DNA of 17,715 nt, taken from contig JAEUQS010000467.1 in NCBI GenBank assembly GCA_016789625.1, positions 1-17,715 on the forward strand, read 5' to 3'. The translations under genes and the position numbers were made by a program. This DNA is from Acidobacteriota bacterium. Lineage in GTDB: Bacteria > Acidobacteriota > Thermoanaerobaculia > UBA5066. Under the pieces are notes generated by a model. It ran no database searches and was not told the DNA's origin. It saw only the letters and a program-made list of their open reading frames with translations. Below, in pieces: positions 1 to 7,309 of this stretch. Positions within the stretch are counted from its first letter, which is position 1; each line of letters starts with the position of its first letter.

Positions 1-104
1 AGAAGGGCAAGAAGGACGAAGCCGCTGCCGCCGCGCCGGGCGCCAAGGCCGCACCGGGCGCGAAGGCCGCGGCCGCCGCTCCGGCCGCCAAGGGGAAGAA
101 GTAA
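1..104 (+). CDS. rplY: 50S ribosomal protein L25 (CTC family), C-terminal tail only
   Basis: Only the last 33 codons are present, entered in the frame that ends at TAA 102-104. They encode a low-complexity Lys/Ala/Pro/Gly tail with a repeated APGAKA unit, ending in KGKK. The tail itself is not diagnostic. The identification rests on context: long-form (CTC-type) L25 proteins often carry such an alanine- and lysine-rich C-terminal extension, and rplY lies directly upstream of pth in many bacteria. L25 binds 5S rRNA in the large ribosomal subunit. The last codons (AAG GGG AAG AAG) are purine-rich and probably also serve as the ribosome binding site of pth, which begins immediately after the stop in the same frame. 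Another protein with a basic tail cannot be excluded from this fragment. Confidence 0.6.
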   Translation, partial: KGKKDEAAAAAPGAKAAPGAKAAAAAPAAKGKK

Positions 105-773
105 ATCACCGATCTCTTTCTCGTCGCGGGGCTGGGAAACCCGGGAGACCGCTACGTCGGGACGCGCCACAACGCCGGCTTCGAAGCCGTCGACACGTTC
201 GTCGCGAACGCCGCGGCCTCCTCGGGTCTCTCGCCCGTCCGTGTGGACCGGCTGGACTGCCGGTCTCTCACGGGACGGGTGCGCCTCGGCGACAGAACGG
301 TGCTGGTCGCCAAGCCGCAGACTTTCATGAATCTCTCGGGTGAGTCCGTGAAGGGCCTCGTGACCAAGTACGAGATTCCCCTCGAGCGCCTCCTCGTCGT
401 CGTCGACGACCTGGCGCTGCCCGTGGGCCGCGTGCGGCTCAAGGGCTCGGGCTCCTCCGGTGGCCAGAAGGGCCTTCAGAGCGTGATCGACTGCCTGAAG
501 ACCCAGGCCGTTCCCCGGCTCCGCGTGGGCGTCCGCGGAGACCATTTCCGGGAGGGCGAGGACCGCGCCGACTACGTCCTCGACCGCTTTCCCAAGTCCG
601 AGCGCGCTCTCTACCAGGAGGGGCTCGCGGACGCCGCTTCGGCGATCGAGACGTTCGTTCTTTCGGGTCTCGACGCCGCGATGAACCGCTTCAACCGTTC
701 GCCGGAAGATCCGGCGGACACATCCGAAACCCTTGGTTCCGGCAAGGCCCGGGCGACCGCCCCGGCCGTCTAG
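105..773 (+). CDS. pth: Peptidyl-tRNA hydrolase, apparent ATC start codon
   Basis: Pth cleaves the ester bond of peptidyl-tRNAs that drop off ribosomes, recycling tRNA in the cytoplasm. The family signature GLGNPGxxYxxTRHNAG is present (residues 9-25, catalytic His22), as are FMNLSG (Asn76) and the DDL motif (Asp101-Asp102). The usual GGHNG segment reads GGQKG here. No ATG, GTG or TTG lies in frame between the L25 stop (102-104) and the signature. The only start that keeps the first beta strand is ATC at 105, directly after that TAA and about 9 bases after AAGGGG at 90-95; it gives MTDLFLVAGLGNPG and 222 residues. The first conventional in-frame start, GTG 243, would delete the active site. 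The last 25 or so residues are a Ser/Ala-rich tail beyond the usual end near residue 190. Family assignment is secure; the start is inferred. Confidence 0.93.
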   Translation: MTDLFLVAGLGNPGDRYVGTRHNAGFEAVDTFVANAAASSGLSPVRVDRLDCRSLTGRVRLGDRTVLVAKPQTFMNLSGESVKGLVTKYEIPLERLLVVVDDLALPVGRVRLKGSGSSGGQKGLQSVIDCLKTQAVPRLRVGVRGDHFREGEDRADYVLDRFPKSERALYQEGLADAASAIETFVLSGLDAAMNRFNRSPEDPADTSETLGSGKARATAPAV

Positions 774-783
774 ACCGGCACCT

Positions 784-809
784 CACGGACGGCCTCGGGC
801 CGCGCCGTG
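784..809 (+). promoter_or_regulatory. Hairpin in the rpsF leader, possible S6:S18 autoregulatory element
   Basis: CACGG (784-788) pairs with CCGTG (805-809), and CGGCC (790-794) pairs with GGCCG (798-802) around a TCG loop. This leaves A789 bulged on the left and CG803-804 on the right. The ten-base-pair stem ends six bases before the rpsF Shine-Dalgarno sequence and has no following T run, so it is not a terminator. In many phyla the S6:S18 complex binds a bulged hairpin containing CCG in the rpsF leader to repress its own operon. A CCG (805-807) is next to the bulge here, but the match to that motif is only suggestive. Confidence 0.35.
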
Positions 810-815
810 AACCAT

Positions 816-822
816 AAGGAGG
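816..822 (+). promoter_or_regulatory. Shine-Dalgarno sequence that fixes the rpsF start
   Basis: AAGGAGG lies eight bases before GTG 831. It argues against the longer reading from GTG 807, whose first codons would run through this site. Confidence 0.85.
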
Positions 823-830
823 TTCCCCTC

Positions 831-1256
831 GTGTCCACCCCCGTATCCGGTCCCCCCAAGCGTCTCTACGACATGGTGTTCCTCGTCGTTCCCGAGCGGG
901 ACGAGCAGGCCGCTCTCGGCATCGTGGAGGAATTCCGCAAGCTCCTCCTCGAGCACGGCGCCGTGATGGAGAAGGACGAGTCGATGGGTCGCCGTCGCCT
1001 CGCCTACACCATCAAGAAGCGCAACGAGGCCACGTACCACAACTTCCTCTTCCGCGCGGACTCGAAGGCCGTCACCGAGGTGCAGCGCCGCATGCGCATC
1101 TCCGACGACATCCTCCGTTACCTCAGCGTCCGCATCGACGAGGAGCTCAAGCACGGTGCCAAGGTCGCCAAGCGCACCAAGGTGCGTACGCCGCGTCCCT
1201 CGGCCATGCCCATGTCCGAGCCCGAGCACCCGTCCATCGCCGAGCCCGGCGCCTGA
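831..1256 (+). CDS. rpsF: 30S ribosomal protein S6
   Basis: S6 binds 16S rRNA of the small-subunit platform as a heterodimer with S18. The 141-residue product shows family landmarks: an N-terminal LYDMVFLVVP strand, the segment GRRRLAYTIKKRNEATYHNFLF typical of S6, and a strand RMRISDDILRYLSVRID before the C-terminal tail. A basic and then Pro/Ser-rich tail of about 35 residues extends past the core. The start is GTG 831, chosen because a perfect AAGGAGG lies eight bases upstream. Its stop is followed after 18 bases by rpsR, the usual partner gene, so the two are cotranscribed. A bulged hairpin precedes the ribosome binding site and may mediate autoregulation. Confidence 0.96.
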   Translation: MSTPVSGPPKRLYDMVFLVVPERDEQAALGIVEEFRKLLLEHGAVMEKDESMGRRRLAYTIKKRNEATYHNFLFRADSKAVTEVQRRMRISDDILRYLSVRIDEELKHGAKVAKRTKVRTPRPSAMPMSEPEHPSIAEPGA

Positions 1257-1274
1257 TTCGAAGAGGATTAGAAA

Positions 1275-1538
1275 ATGAGCTCCAGCCCGTCCGGCCCCAT
1301 CCGCAAGCCCGCCAAGAAGAAGTTCTTCGTCCGCAGAAAGCGCGTCTGCAAGTTCACGGTCGAGAAGATCGGCTACATCGACTTCAAGGACACCAAGCTC
1401 CTGTCGAGCTTCGTGCCCGAGCGCGCCAAGATCCTCCCGCGCCGGATCAGCGGGACCTCGGCGTTCTACCAGCGCAAGCTCGCGGTCGCCATCAAGCGCG
1501 CGCGCTACCTGGCGCTCCTTCCGTACGTCGCGGATTGA
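1275..1538 (+). CDS. rpsR: 30S ribosomal protein S18
   Basis: S18 pairs with S6 on the platform of the small subunit. The product is 87 residues. It has the expected Lys/Arg-rich N terminus, a KVCKF-like segment (RKRVCKFTVEKIGYIDFKDTK, residues about 22-42), then LLSSFVPERAKILPRRISGTSAFYQRKLAVAIKRARYLALLPY, which is the highly conserved C-terminal RNA-binding helix region of S18. The ATG at 1275 is preceded by the purine-rich GAAGAGGATTAG. The stop codon overlaps the TTG start of the next gene in a TTGA quartet. A strong terminator-like hairpin begins 25 bases after the stop, so transcription reading past rpsR may be partly interrupted there. Confidence 0.97.
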   Translation: MSSSPSGPIRKPAKKKFFVRRKRVCKFTVEKIGYIDFKDTKLLSSFVPERAKILPRRISGTSAFYQRKLAVAIKRARYLALLPYVAD

Positions 1539-2521
1539 GCCTTCCCGAACCTCACGAAAACGCGAGCGCCCCGACCGGTCTCCGCCGGTTCGGGGCGCTC
1601 CTCTTTTCGGGTGTCCACGTCGCTCTCTCGTCGTTCCTCGCGCTCGCCTTCCTCCCCCTGGCGCCGCTGATCCTGCCGCTGGCCTCTGCCCGCGTGACGC
1701 GGGCGGTGAGGACGCTCGCGCCCCGCCCCGGCGGCGCCGGCGTGGCCGCCGCGGTCGCGCTCCCGCTGGCCTGGCTCGTGGGCTCCTTCACGTCGGGGGG
1801 CACGGCGACGGTCCTGGTGGCCCTGGTCTTCGTTCTGGCGCCGGCCGCCGCGCTCCACGCGGAGCCCCTGATCCCGAGGGACCGGCTGGCGCTCCTCGTG
1901 ACGGCCCAGTCGGGCCTTGCGGCTCTCGGCATGCTCCTCTTCGCCGTCGTCACCCTGGACGCGGATCCGGGGGTCCTCCTGGCACGGCAGAACGACGCAC
2001 TGGCCAAGGACATCCTGGCCTTCATGCGGAACGCCGGCTGGTCGGAGGAGAACATCGGCTTCTGGGCCCAGTCGTTCCGGCGACAGTCAGAGCTCGTCTC
2101 GGTGGCCTTTCCAGGCCTCGTGCTCGGCGTGCTCGCGGCGTACGGCCCCTTCCTCGTCTATGCCTTCGAGCGGTTCTGGGCGGGAGAGCCGCGGCCGATC
2201 GAAGGATTCCCGGCCTTCCGGACGCCGTTCTTCCTGGCGGTGGCGTTCGTTCCGGCCGGCGCGGTGTACGCGCTCGGGTCCGAGAGCGCGGGGATCGTGG
2301 CCCTCAACCTGCTGATCCCCCTGGCCGTCTTGTTTTTCGTACGGGGCCTGGCCATAATCCGCGCTCTTCTCGACCGGGCGCGTCTCGGCGTCGTCTGGCG
2401 GGCTCTGGTTTACCTCCTCGCGTTTCAGGTTTCGATGCTCGTGACGCTGGGAGGTCTTCTCGACGAGTTCTTCGACTTCCGGTCCCGCTTCGCCAAGCGC
2501 GAAGACGGCTCGGCGAGCTGA
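1535..2521 (+). CDS. DUF2232 (YybS-like) polytopic membrane protein
   Basis: This is a 328-residue hydrophobic protein with about eight membrane segments, roughly at residues 20-50, 67-85, 89-108, 118-141, 188-212, 230-247, 252-278 and 285-308. It ends in GLLDEFFDFR, like the GxxDxWFDFR ending of DUF2232 proteins. The YybS/DUF2232 gene sits between rpsR and rplI, or beside rplI, in Bacilli and several other phyla, and the same position here supports the assignment. Its biochemical role is not established; a transport-like or scaffolding membrane function is possible. The start is TTG 1535, overlapping the rpsR stop by four bases, which suggests coupling. No other start lies before the first membrane segment. 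A terminator-like stem-loop occupies codons 10-24, which is unusual inside a coding region. Confidence 0.8.
   Translation: MSLPEPHENASAPTGLRRFGALLFSGVHVALSSFLALAFLPLAPLILPLASARVTRAVRTLAPRPGGAGVAAAVALPLAWLVGSFTSGGTATVLVALVFVLAPAAALHAEPLIPRDRLALLVTAQSGLAALGMLLFAVVTLDADPGVLLARQNDALAKDILAFMRNAGWSEENIGFWAQSFRRQSELVSVAFPGLVLGVLAAYGPFLVYAFERFWAGEPRPIEGFPAFRTPFFLAVAFVPAGAVYALGSESAGIVALNLLIPLAVLFFVRGLAIIRALLDRARLGVVWRALVYLLAFQVSMLVTLGGLLDEFFDFRSRFAKREDGSAS
1564..1607 (+). terminator. Terminator-like hairpin after rpsR, inside the DUF2232 gene
   Basis: GAGCGCCCCGA (1564-1574) plus CCGG (1575-1578) pairs with CCGG (1585-1588) and TCGGGGCGCTC (1590-1600). This gives a 15-base-pair GC-rich stem with one bulged T (1589) and a six-base TCTCCG loop. 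CTCTTTT follows directly at 1601-1607. It lies 25 bases downstream of the rpsR stop, where an intrinsic terminator or attenuator would be expected, but also within codons 10-24 of the next gene. The U run is short and interrupted, so partial termination is more likely than a full stop. Confidence 0.6.
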
Positions 2522-2570
2522 AGACCTCACGCTCCACACGCTCTCGATAGCAAATCAGGAAAGTACGACC

Positions 2571-3020
2571 ATGCAGACGAAGATCATCCTCACCGACGAC
2601 ATCCGCAACCTCGGCCACCGGGGCGACGTCGTGTCCGTGAAGCCCGGGTTCGCCCGGAACTACCTCTTCCCCAAGGCGCTCGCGTACCCCGCCTCCGAGG
2701 GCAACCTCAAGCGCCTGGGCCAGGAGAAGAAGCAGTACGACGCGCGTCTCCTGAAGGAAAAGGACCAGGCGGAGACCATCTCCAAGGCCGTCGAGGGGAT
2801 GACCATCGTGCTCAAGAAGAAGGCCGGCGATCACGACGCGCTCTACGGCTCCGTCACGTCGTCCGAGCTGGCCGACGCGCTCGCGGCCAAGGGCGTCAAG
2901 GTCGACAAGCGCCGCATCGAGCTCGAGGAGCCCATCAAGCGGCTCGGCAAGCACACGGTGCACGTCAAGCTCCACCGCGACGTCACGGTGGCGCTGACGG
3001 TCGAAGTCCAGAACCAGTAA
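2571..3020 (+). CDS. rplI: 50S ribosomal protein L9
   Basis: L9 binds domain V of 23S rRNA near the L1 stalk and helps maintain reading frame. The 149-residue product has the classic two-lobe layout. The N-terminal lobe is MQTKIILTDDIRNLGHRGDVVSVKPGFARNYLFPKALA, holding the L9 signature G-x-x-G-x-x-V-x-V-K-x-G-x-x-R-N-Y-L-x-P. A long charged connecting helix (about 45-75) leads to a C-terminal lobe with LYGSVTSSELADAL and a final strand HRDVTVALTVEVQNQ. AGGAAAG lies about eight bases before ATG 2571. It closes the ribosomal-protein operon and is followed by a GC-rich hairpin. Confidence 0.97.
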   Translation: MQTKIILTDDIRNLGHRGDVVSVKPGFARNYLFPKALAYPASEGNLKRLGQEKKQYDARLLKEKDQAETISKAVEGMTIVLKKKAGDHDALYGSVTSSELADALAAKGVKVDKRRIELEEPIKRLGKHTVHVKLHRDVTVALTVEVQNQ

Positions 3021-3038
3021 GCACGAATCGCGTCCGCT

Positions 3039-3066
3039 GGGGCCCCCGGGAGACGGGCGGCCCCTT
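3039..3066 (+). terminator. GC-rich hairpin after rplI, probable terminator
   Basis: GGGGCCCCCG (3039-3048) pairs with CGGG (3054-3057) and GGCCCC (3059-3064), with C3058 bulged and a GGAGA loop. The stem is ten base pairs and starts 18 bases after the rplI stop. Only TT follows, so the U tract is poor; position makes it a plausible end of the ribosomal operon. Confidence 0.45.
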
Positions 3067-3070
3067 GGCG

Positions 3071-3076
3071 TATTCT
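3071..3076 (+). promoter_or_regulatory. Possible -10 element for the PD40 gene (near-leaderless)
   Basis: TATTCT stands nine bases before ATG 3086, just after the rplI terminator-like hairpin. The same nine-base gap separates TAGAGT from the start codon at 7310. No convincing -35 box is seen, so this is tentative. Confidence 0.3.
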
Positions 3077-3085
3077 GACGGCAGG

Positions 3086-4837
3086 ATGCAGACGCGCTCG
3101 TGGTCCCTCATCCTGGGGACGGCCCTCCTGGTCGCCTCGAGCCTGTCGTGCCGGAGCCGTGAGGAAACGCCTGCCGGCTCCGACACGGCTCCGGTCCCGC
3201 TCACCAACGGAACCGGCCTCGACGTCTTTCCCGCTTTCTCCCCCGAGGGCGCGCGCTTGGCCTTCGCCTCCGACCGGAGCGGCCGCTTCGAGGTCTACGT
3301 GCGAGACCTCGCGACCGGGAAGGAACGGGCTCTCACCAACGACGGGCGCGAGAACGTGCAGCCCGTGTTCTCACCCGACGGCAAGCAGATCGTGTATCAC
3401 TCGAAGGTGCGGGGCGGCCTGTGGGTCCTGCCCGAGGCGGGTGGTGAGCCGAGGCTGCTCAGCGATTTCGGCTCGAGGCCGTCCTTCTCGCCCGACGGCT
3501 CGAGCATCGTCTTCCAATCGCAGGGGCTGGGGGATCTGGGCGCCACGAGCCCAATGGCCGTCGCGCCGTCGACGCTGTGGATCGTCCCGGCGAAGGGCGG
3601 TCCCGCCCGCGAGGTCCCGGTGGACGGCGTGACCGGACTCGGGGCTCCTCGGTTTCTCGACGGGGGGCGCGAGATCCTCTTCGTCGTCTCCGATCAGCGC
3701 CTTTCCTGGGCCGAGTTCTGGAGCGTGCCGGTGGCCGGCGGGTCCCCCCGGAAGCTCCTTCGACAGCGGAGGCTCTACGACCCCATCGTCTCGCCCGACG
3801 GACGATCGGTGGTCTTCGGAGGCATCACGGGCACCTCCAGCTCGGGCGTGTTCCGGGCCAGCATCACCATGGAAGGGGGCACGGCGCTCCACGATGTGAC
3901 CCTGCTCGTGAGGCACGGGCACGCCATTGCCCGGACGCCGGCGGTGTCGCCAGACGGCAAGTTCCTCCTCTGGAGCTCCGTGTCGACGACCTCGAACGTC
4001 TGGTCGCTCCCCATTGATCCCGCTTCCTCACTTCCCACGGGAGCTCCGGTTCCTCTGACGAGCGGTCCGGGGCGCACCACCTGGCCGCTCGTGTCGCCCG
4101 ACGGCAAGCGCATCGCCTTCGGACGCACCCTGCCGGGACAGAACACCGACATCTGGATGATCGACATCGACGGGCGCAACCCGGTGGTCCTCACGAGCGA
4201 TCCCGGAGCCGACTACGTGAGCGACTGGCTCGGCGGCAGCCGCCTGCTCATGACGACCTCGTCGACGCGCCACAACGTGCCCATGGCCCTCGACCTCGCG
4301 ACCCTCGGACAAAAACCCATCGGCGTCGAGGCCCCCGAGATCTCGTCTCCGCGCGCCTCACCGAACGGGAAGGAGCTCGTCTTCCACGCCCGCTCGGGAA
4401 CCTCGGCTCTCAACCTCTGGGTCTCGCCGATTCCCGGCAGCTCGCCCCGGCAGCTCACGTTCGACCGCGAGACCATCGGCTTCCCGGCCTATTCGCCCGA
4501 CGGCCGGTTCGTCGCCGCGCAGGTCAAGAGAGGCGAGGACTTCCACGTCATCGTGGTGCCCGTGGCCGGCGGCAACCCGCGGATGCTCACCTCCGAGCGC
4601 GGGCTTTCGTGGCCGCATTCCTTCTCGGCCGATGGCTCCCGGATCGCGTTCGCGGGAATGCGGAAAGACCTCTGGAACCTCTACTGGGTCGACCTGGCGG
4701 GCAAGGTCGAGAAGCTCACCGACCTGGGCCGCGTGAACGGCTACGTGCGGTACCCGAGCTGGTCCCCGACGGGCGACCGCATCGTGTTCGAGCGCGGTGA
4801 GACGACGGGCAACGTCTGGCAGATCAAGCTGAAATGA
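3086..4837 (+). CDS. Exported PD40/TolB-like beta-propeller protein
   Basis: The 583-residue product has a signal peptide (MQTRSWSLILGTALLVASS, then LSC at about residue 22). The Cys suggests a lipoprotein, but the residues before it (SLS-C) are a poor lipobox, so periplasmic secretion is equally possible. The rest consists of about twelve propeller repeats, many with the PD40 core SPDG followed by a charged or polar pair and a hydrophobic strand (SPDGKQIVYHS, SPDGRSVVFGG, SPDGKRIAFGR, SPNGKELVFHA, SPTGDRIVFER). Similar repeats form the TolB propeller and the N-terminal propeller of some peptidases, but no peptidase or kinase domain follows. Such proteins usually mediate protein or ligand binding in the envelope; the partner is unknown. 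ATG 3086 was preferred over TTG 3065 because it starts the signal peptide directly. Confidence 0.8.
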   Translation: MQTRSWSLILGTALLVASSLSCRSREETPAGSDTAPVPLTNGTGLDVFPAFSPEGARLAFASDRSGRFEVYVRDLATGKERALTNDGRENVQPVFSPDGKQIVYHSKVRGGLWVLPEAGGEPRLLSDFGSRPSFSPDGSSIVFQSQGLGDLGATSPMAVAPSTLWIVPAKGGPAREVPVDGVTGLGAPRFLDGGREILFVVSDQRLSWAEFWSVPVAGGSPRKLLRQRRLYDPIVSPDGRSVVFGGITGTSSSGVFRASITMEGGTALHDVTLLVRHGHAIARTPAVSPDGKFLLWSSVSTTSNVWSLPIDPASSLPTGAPVPLTSGPGRTTWPLVSPDGKRIAFGRTLPGQNTDIWMIDIDGRNPVVLTSDPGADYVSDWLGGSRLLMTTSSTRHNVPMALDLATLGQKPIGVEAPEISSPRASPNGKELVFHARSGTSALNLWVSPIPGSSPRQLTFDRETIGFPAYSPDGRFVAAQVKRGEDFHVIVVPVAGGNPRMLTSERGLSWPHSFSADGSRIAFAGMRKDLWNLYWVDLAGKVEKLTDLGRVNGYVRYPSWSPTGDRIVFERGETTGNVWQIKLK

Positions 4838-4862
4838 ACTGAAGTGATCCTGGGCCGAGAGC

Positions 4863-7286
4863 TCAGCCTCGCGGAGTGGGTACGGGGGGAGGTTCGACGG
4901 CCGGGGCCGCGGGCTTCGGATCGTCCACCTGGAACTCCGCCGCCGAGCTCTCGCCCCGCTTCGGCGTGTAGGCGGCCTTCTGGAGGTAGTGCGGCAGGTT
5001 GCTCACGGCGTGGGGGTGATCGCCACAGAACTCCGTGGGCTGCGTGCCGTTCACGAACGCGGTCAGCACCACCTTGGCGCAGCCCGGCGTCGCGCGGTAG
5101 CCGGTCATGAGGTCGATGGGCACGAAGACGATGCCGGGCGGCACGTCGTAGTCGTCGGAGGGCTTCACGAGGCCCTCGTCCTTGAGGCCCTTCACGATGC
5201 GCATCCAGATGGGGAGAGCCACCTCCGCGCCCGTCGCCTTCGAGCCGAGGGTCTTCTTCGACTCGTGCCCCACCCAGACGCCGATCGTGTAGCGCGGTGA
5301 GGTGCCGACGAACCAGGCATCCGTGTGGTCGTTCGTCGTGCCCGTCTTGCCCGCGAGCTGCATATCGAGCTTCTTCGCGGTCGCGGCCGTGCCCCGTTCG
5401 GTCACGCCCTTCAGCATTCCGAGCATCACGTACGCAGCCCCGGGCGTCGTCGCGTCGTGCGGATCGGCCGGGTTCTCCTCGAGGAGCCGGCCTTCGGCGT
5501 CGCGCACGCGCTCGACGAGCCGGGGCGTGAAGTAGAGCCCCTGGTTCGCGAACACGCTGTACGCGGCGGTCATCTCGAGGGGAGTCACCTCGAAGGAGCC
5601 GAGCGCCAGCGACGGATAGGCCAGCATGCGCTGCTTGATGCCGAGCCGGCGCGCCGTGTCGATGACCTTTCGCGTCGAGACGAGGAGGTCGACGCGCACG
5701 GCGGGCACGTTGATCGACTGCTCGAGCGCGTACTGGTAGGTCACGATGCCGTTGTACTTGCGGTAGTAGTTCTGGGGCTGCCACGCGGGCTGACGCGGAT
5801 CGATGGTGATGGAGATGGGGGAGTCGAGCACCGTGTCGGCGGGCGTGAACCCGGCCTCCACGGCCGTGAGATAGACGAACGGCTTGAAAGCCGAGCCCAC
5901 CTGCCGCAGCGCCTGCACGGCCCGGTTGAACTTGGACCTCTCGAAGTCGTAGCCGCCCACGATCGCGCGCACGGCGCCCGTGCCGTTCTCGATGACCACG
6001 GCCGCACCCTCGACGTTGGGATCCTGCGAGATGAACGTCTCGGTCTTGCCTTCCTCCGAGGTTGCCGTCTCGACGAGCACCACGTCGCCGCGGGCGAAGC
6101 CGCGTCCCGGCTCGTCGGAGCGCGTCCAGCGGTAGGAGACCGGAGGAAGCGTCAGGCGCTCGTTGCCGATGCGGAGGTCGAGGCCGGCCTTGGTGACGCC
6201 CATCACGACGGCCGTCTTCACGTCGGGGTCTTCGGTGCCGTCCCACGAGGGGTCCCTGTAGGTCTCGGGGTCGATGCCTTCCTTCACGAGGTTGCGGGGC
6301 CGGCGATAGCCACCCCGGCGATCGGCCCTTCGGAGGCCCCAGCGGAGCTGCTTCTCGACGACGAGCTGGATCCGGGGATCCATGGTGGAGTCGACGCGCA
6401 GCCCCTGCCGGTAGAGGCCCTTCTCCCCGTAGGCCTTCTCGAGGTACTGACGCACCTCCTCGCAGAAGTACGGCCCGACCACCGATTCGCGAGCGTTCTT
6501 GGAGAGCACGAGCGGACGCCCCATGGCCTGCTGCGCGAGGGCGGGCTCGATGTAGCGCTCCTCGGCCATGCGGCGCAGCACGAAGTTGCGCCGCTGGGTG
6601 GTGCCCTCGGGGTTCCGCACCGGCGAGTAGTACTCGGGCCGCTGGATGATTCCCGCGAGGAGTGCCGCCTCCTCGAGGTTGAGCTCCTTGGCCGTATGCC
6701 CGAAGTACCACTTCGAGGCGGCCTCGACGCCGTAGTTCCCGTGCCCGAAGTAGATCTGGTTGAGGTACATCGTGAGGATCTGGTCCTTCGAGTACCGCTT
6801 CTCGATCTCCACGGTGAGGAACACCTCGTTCAGCTTCCGGGCGAACGATTTCTGGGGCGTCAGGAAGACCGAACGCGCGAGCTGCTGCGTGATGGTGGAC
6901 GCGCCCTGCGCGAGGGAGCGCGAGGCGAGGTCGCGGAGCGCGGCGCCGCCGATGCGGACGATGTCGATGCCGCCGTGCTCGTAGAACCGCGCGTCCTCGG
7001 TGGCGAGGAGCGACTTCACCATGACGTCGGGAATCTGGGGCCGGTCGATGAGGTCGCGCCGCTCGATGGCGAACCGGGCCACGGTCGAGCCGTCGGCCCC
7101 CCGGATCTCGGTGACGATGTCGGGCCGGTAGTTCGCGAGCTCGTTGACCCGCGGGATGCGGATGAGGCGGGAGGCGGCATAGCCCGCTCCGACGCCCAGG
7201 CCCGCCGTGAGCGCCACGGGCAGGGTCAGAACCACGAGCGCGGCGAGACGTCGACCCAGCACGGACAGGGAGTTTCGCACGCTCAT
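4863..7286 (-). CDS. Class A penicillin-binding protein (PBP1A type)
   Basis: This bifunctional peptidoglycan synthase polymerises lipid II glycan strands and cross-links their peptides on the outer face of the inner membrane. The 807-residue protein has an N-terminal membrane anchor (about 15-38). A GT51 glycosyltransferase domain follows with ATEDARFYEHGGID (catalytic Glu97), GASTITQQ (128-135) and RKLNEVFLTVEIEKRYSK. A linker with an OB-like insertion spans about 320-425. The transpeptidase domain has SAFK (nucleophile Ser465, Lys468), SIN (524-526) and KTGTT (647-651). The tail is Pro/Ala-rich. The GTTNDHTDAWFVG context and length match PBP1A (MrcA/PonA) more than PBP1B, but the paralogue name is not certain. 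The gene converges on the PD40 gene with a 25-base gap. Its ATG is only 23 bases from the divergent gene at 7310, so its promoter must overlap that gene. Confidence 0.95.
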   Translation of the reverse strand: MSVRNSLSVLGRRLAALVVLTLPVALTAGLGVGAGYAASRLIRIPRVNELANYRPDIVTEIRGADGSTVARFAIERRDLIDRPQIPDVMVKSLLATEDARFYEHGGIDIVRIGGAALRDLASRSLAQGASTITQQLARSVFLTPQKSFARKLNEVFLTVEIEKRYSKDQILTMYLNQIYFGHGNYGVEAASKWYFGHTAKELNLEEAALLAGIIQRPEYYSPVRNPEGTTQRRNFVLRRMAEERYIEPALAQQAMGRPLVLSKNARESVVGPYFCEEVRQYLEKAYGEKGLYRQGLRVDSTMDPRIQLVVEKQLRWGLRRADRRGGYRRPRNLVKEGIDPETYRDPSWDGTEDPDVKTAVVMGVTKAGLDLRIGNERLTLPPVSYRWTRSDEPGRGFARGDVVLVETATSEEGKTETFISQDPNVEGAAVVIENGTGAVRAIVGGYDFERSKFNRAVQALRQVGSAFKPFVYLTAVEAGFTPADTVLDSPISITIDPRQPAWQPQNYYRKYNGIVTYQYALEQSINVPAVRVDLLVSTRKVIDTARRLGIKQRMLAYPSLALGSFEVTPLEMTAAYSVFANQGLYFTPRLVERVRDAEGRLLEENPADPHDATTPGAAYVMLGMLKGVTERGTAATAKKLDMQLAGKTGTTNDHTDAWFVGTSPRYTIGVWVGHESKKTLGSKATGAEVALPIWMRIVKGLKDEGLVKPSDDYDVPPGIVFVPIDLMTGYRATPGCAKVVLTAFVNGTQPTEFCGDHPHAVSNLPHYLQKAAYTPKRGESSAAEFQVDDPKPAAPAVEPPPVPTPRG

Positions 7287-7294
7287 CGCCCTGC

Positions 7295-7300
7295 TAGAGT
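7295..7300 (+). promoter_or_regulatory. Possible -10 element for the small membrane protein-uvrB pair
   Basis: TAGAGT (in GCTAGAGT) ends nine bases before ATG 7310 within the 23-base divergent gap. Transcription would start within a few bases of the start codon, giving a very short or absent leader. Any -35 contact would fall inside the PBP coding region. Confidence 0.35.
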
Positions 7301-7309
7301 TCGAGGCCG

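Noticed and set aside
3..101. Ala/Lys/Pro/Gly repeats as a tandem DNA repeat
   Set aside because: The repetition is short, imperfect and explained by a low-complexity protein tail ending at an in-frame stop.
807..830. GTG 807 as the rpsF start
   Set aside because: The Shine-Dalgarno AAGGAGG lies downstream of it at 816-822 and correctly serves GTG 831; the extra eight residues do not resemble S6.
4838..4862. Bidirectional terminator between the PD40 gene and the PBP gene
   Set aside because: The 25-base gap and its flanks show no convincing stem-loop with a T run on either strand.
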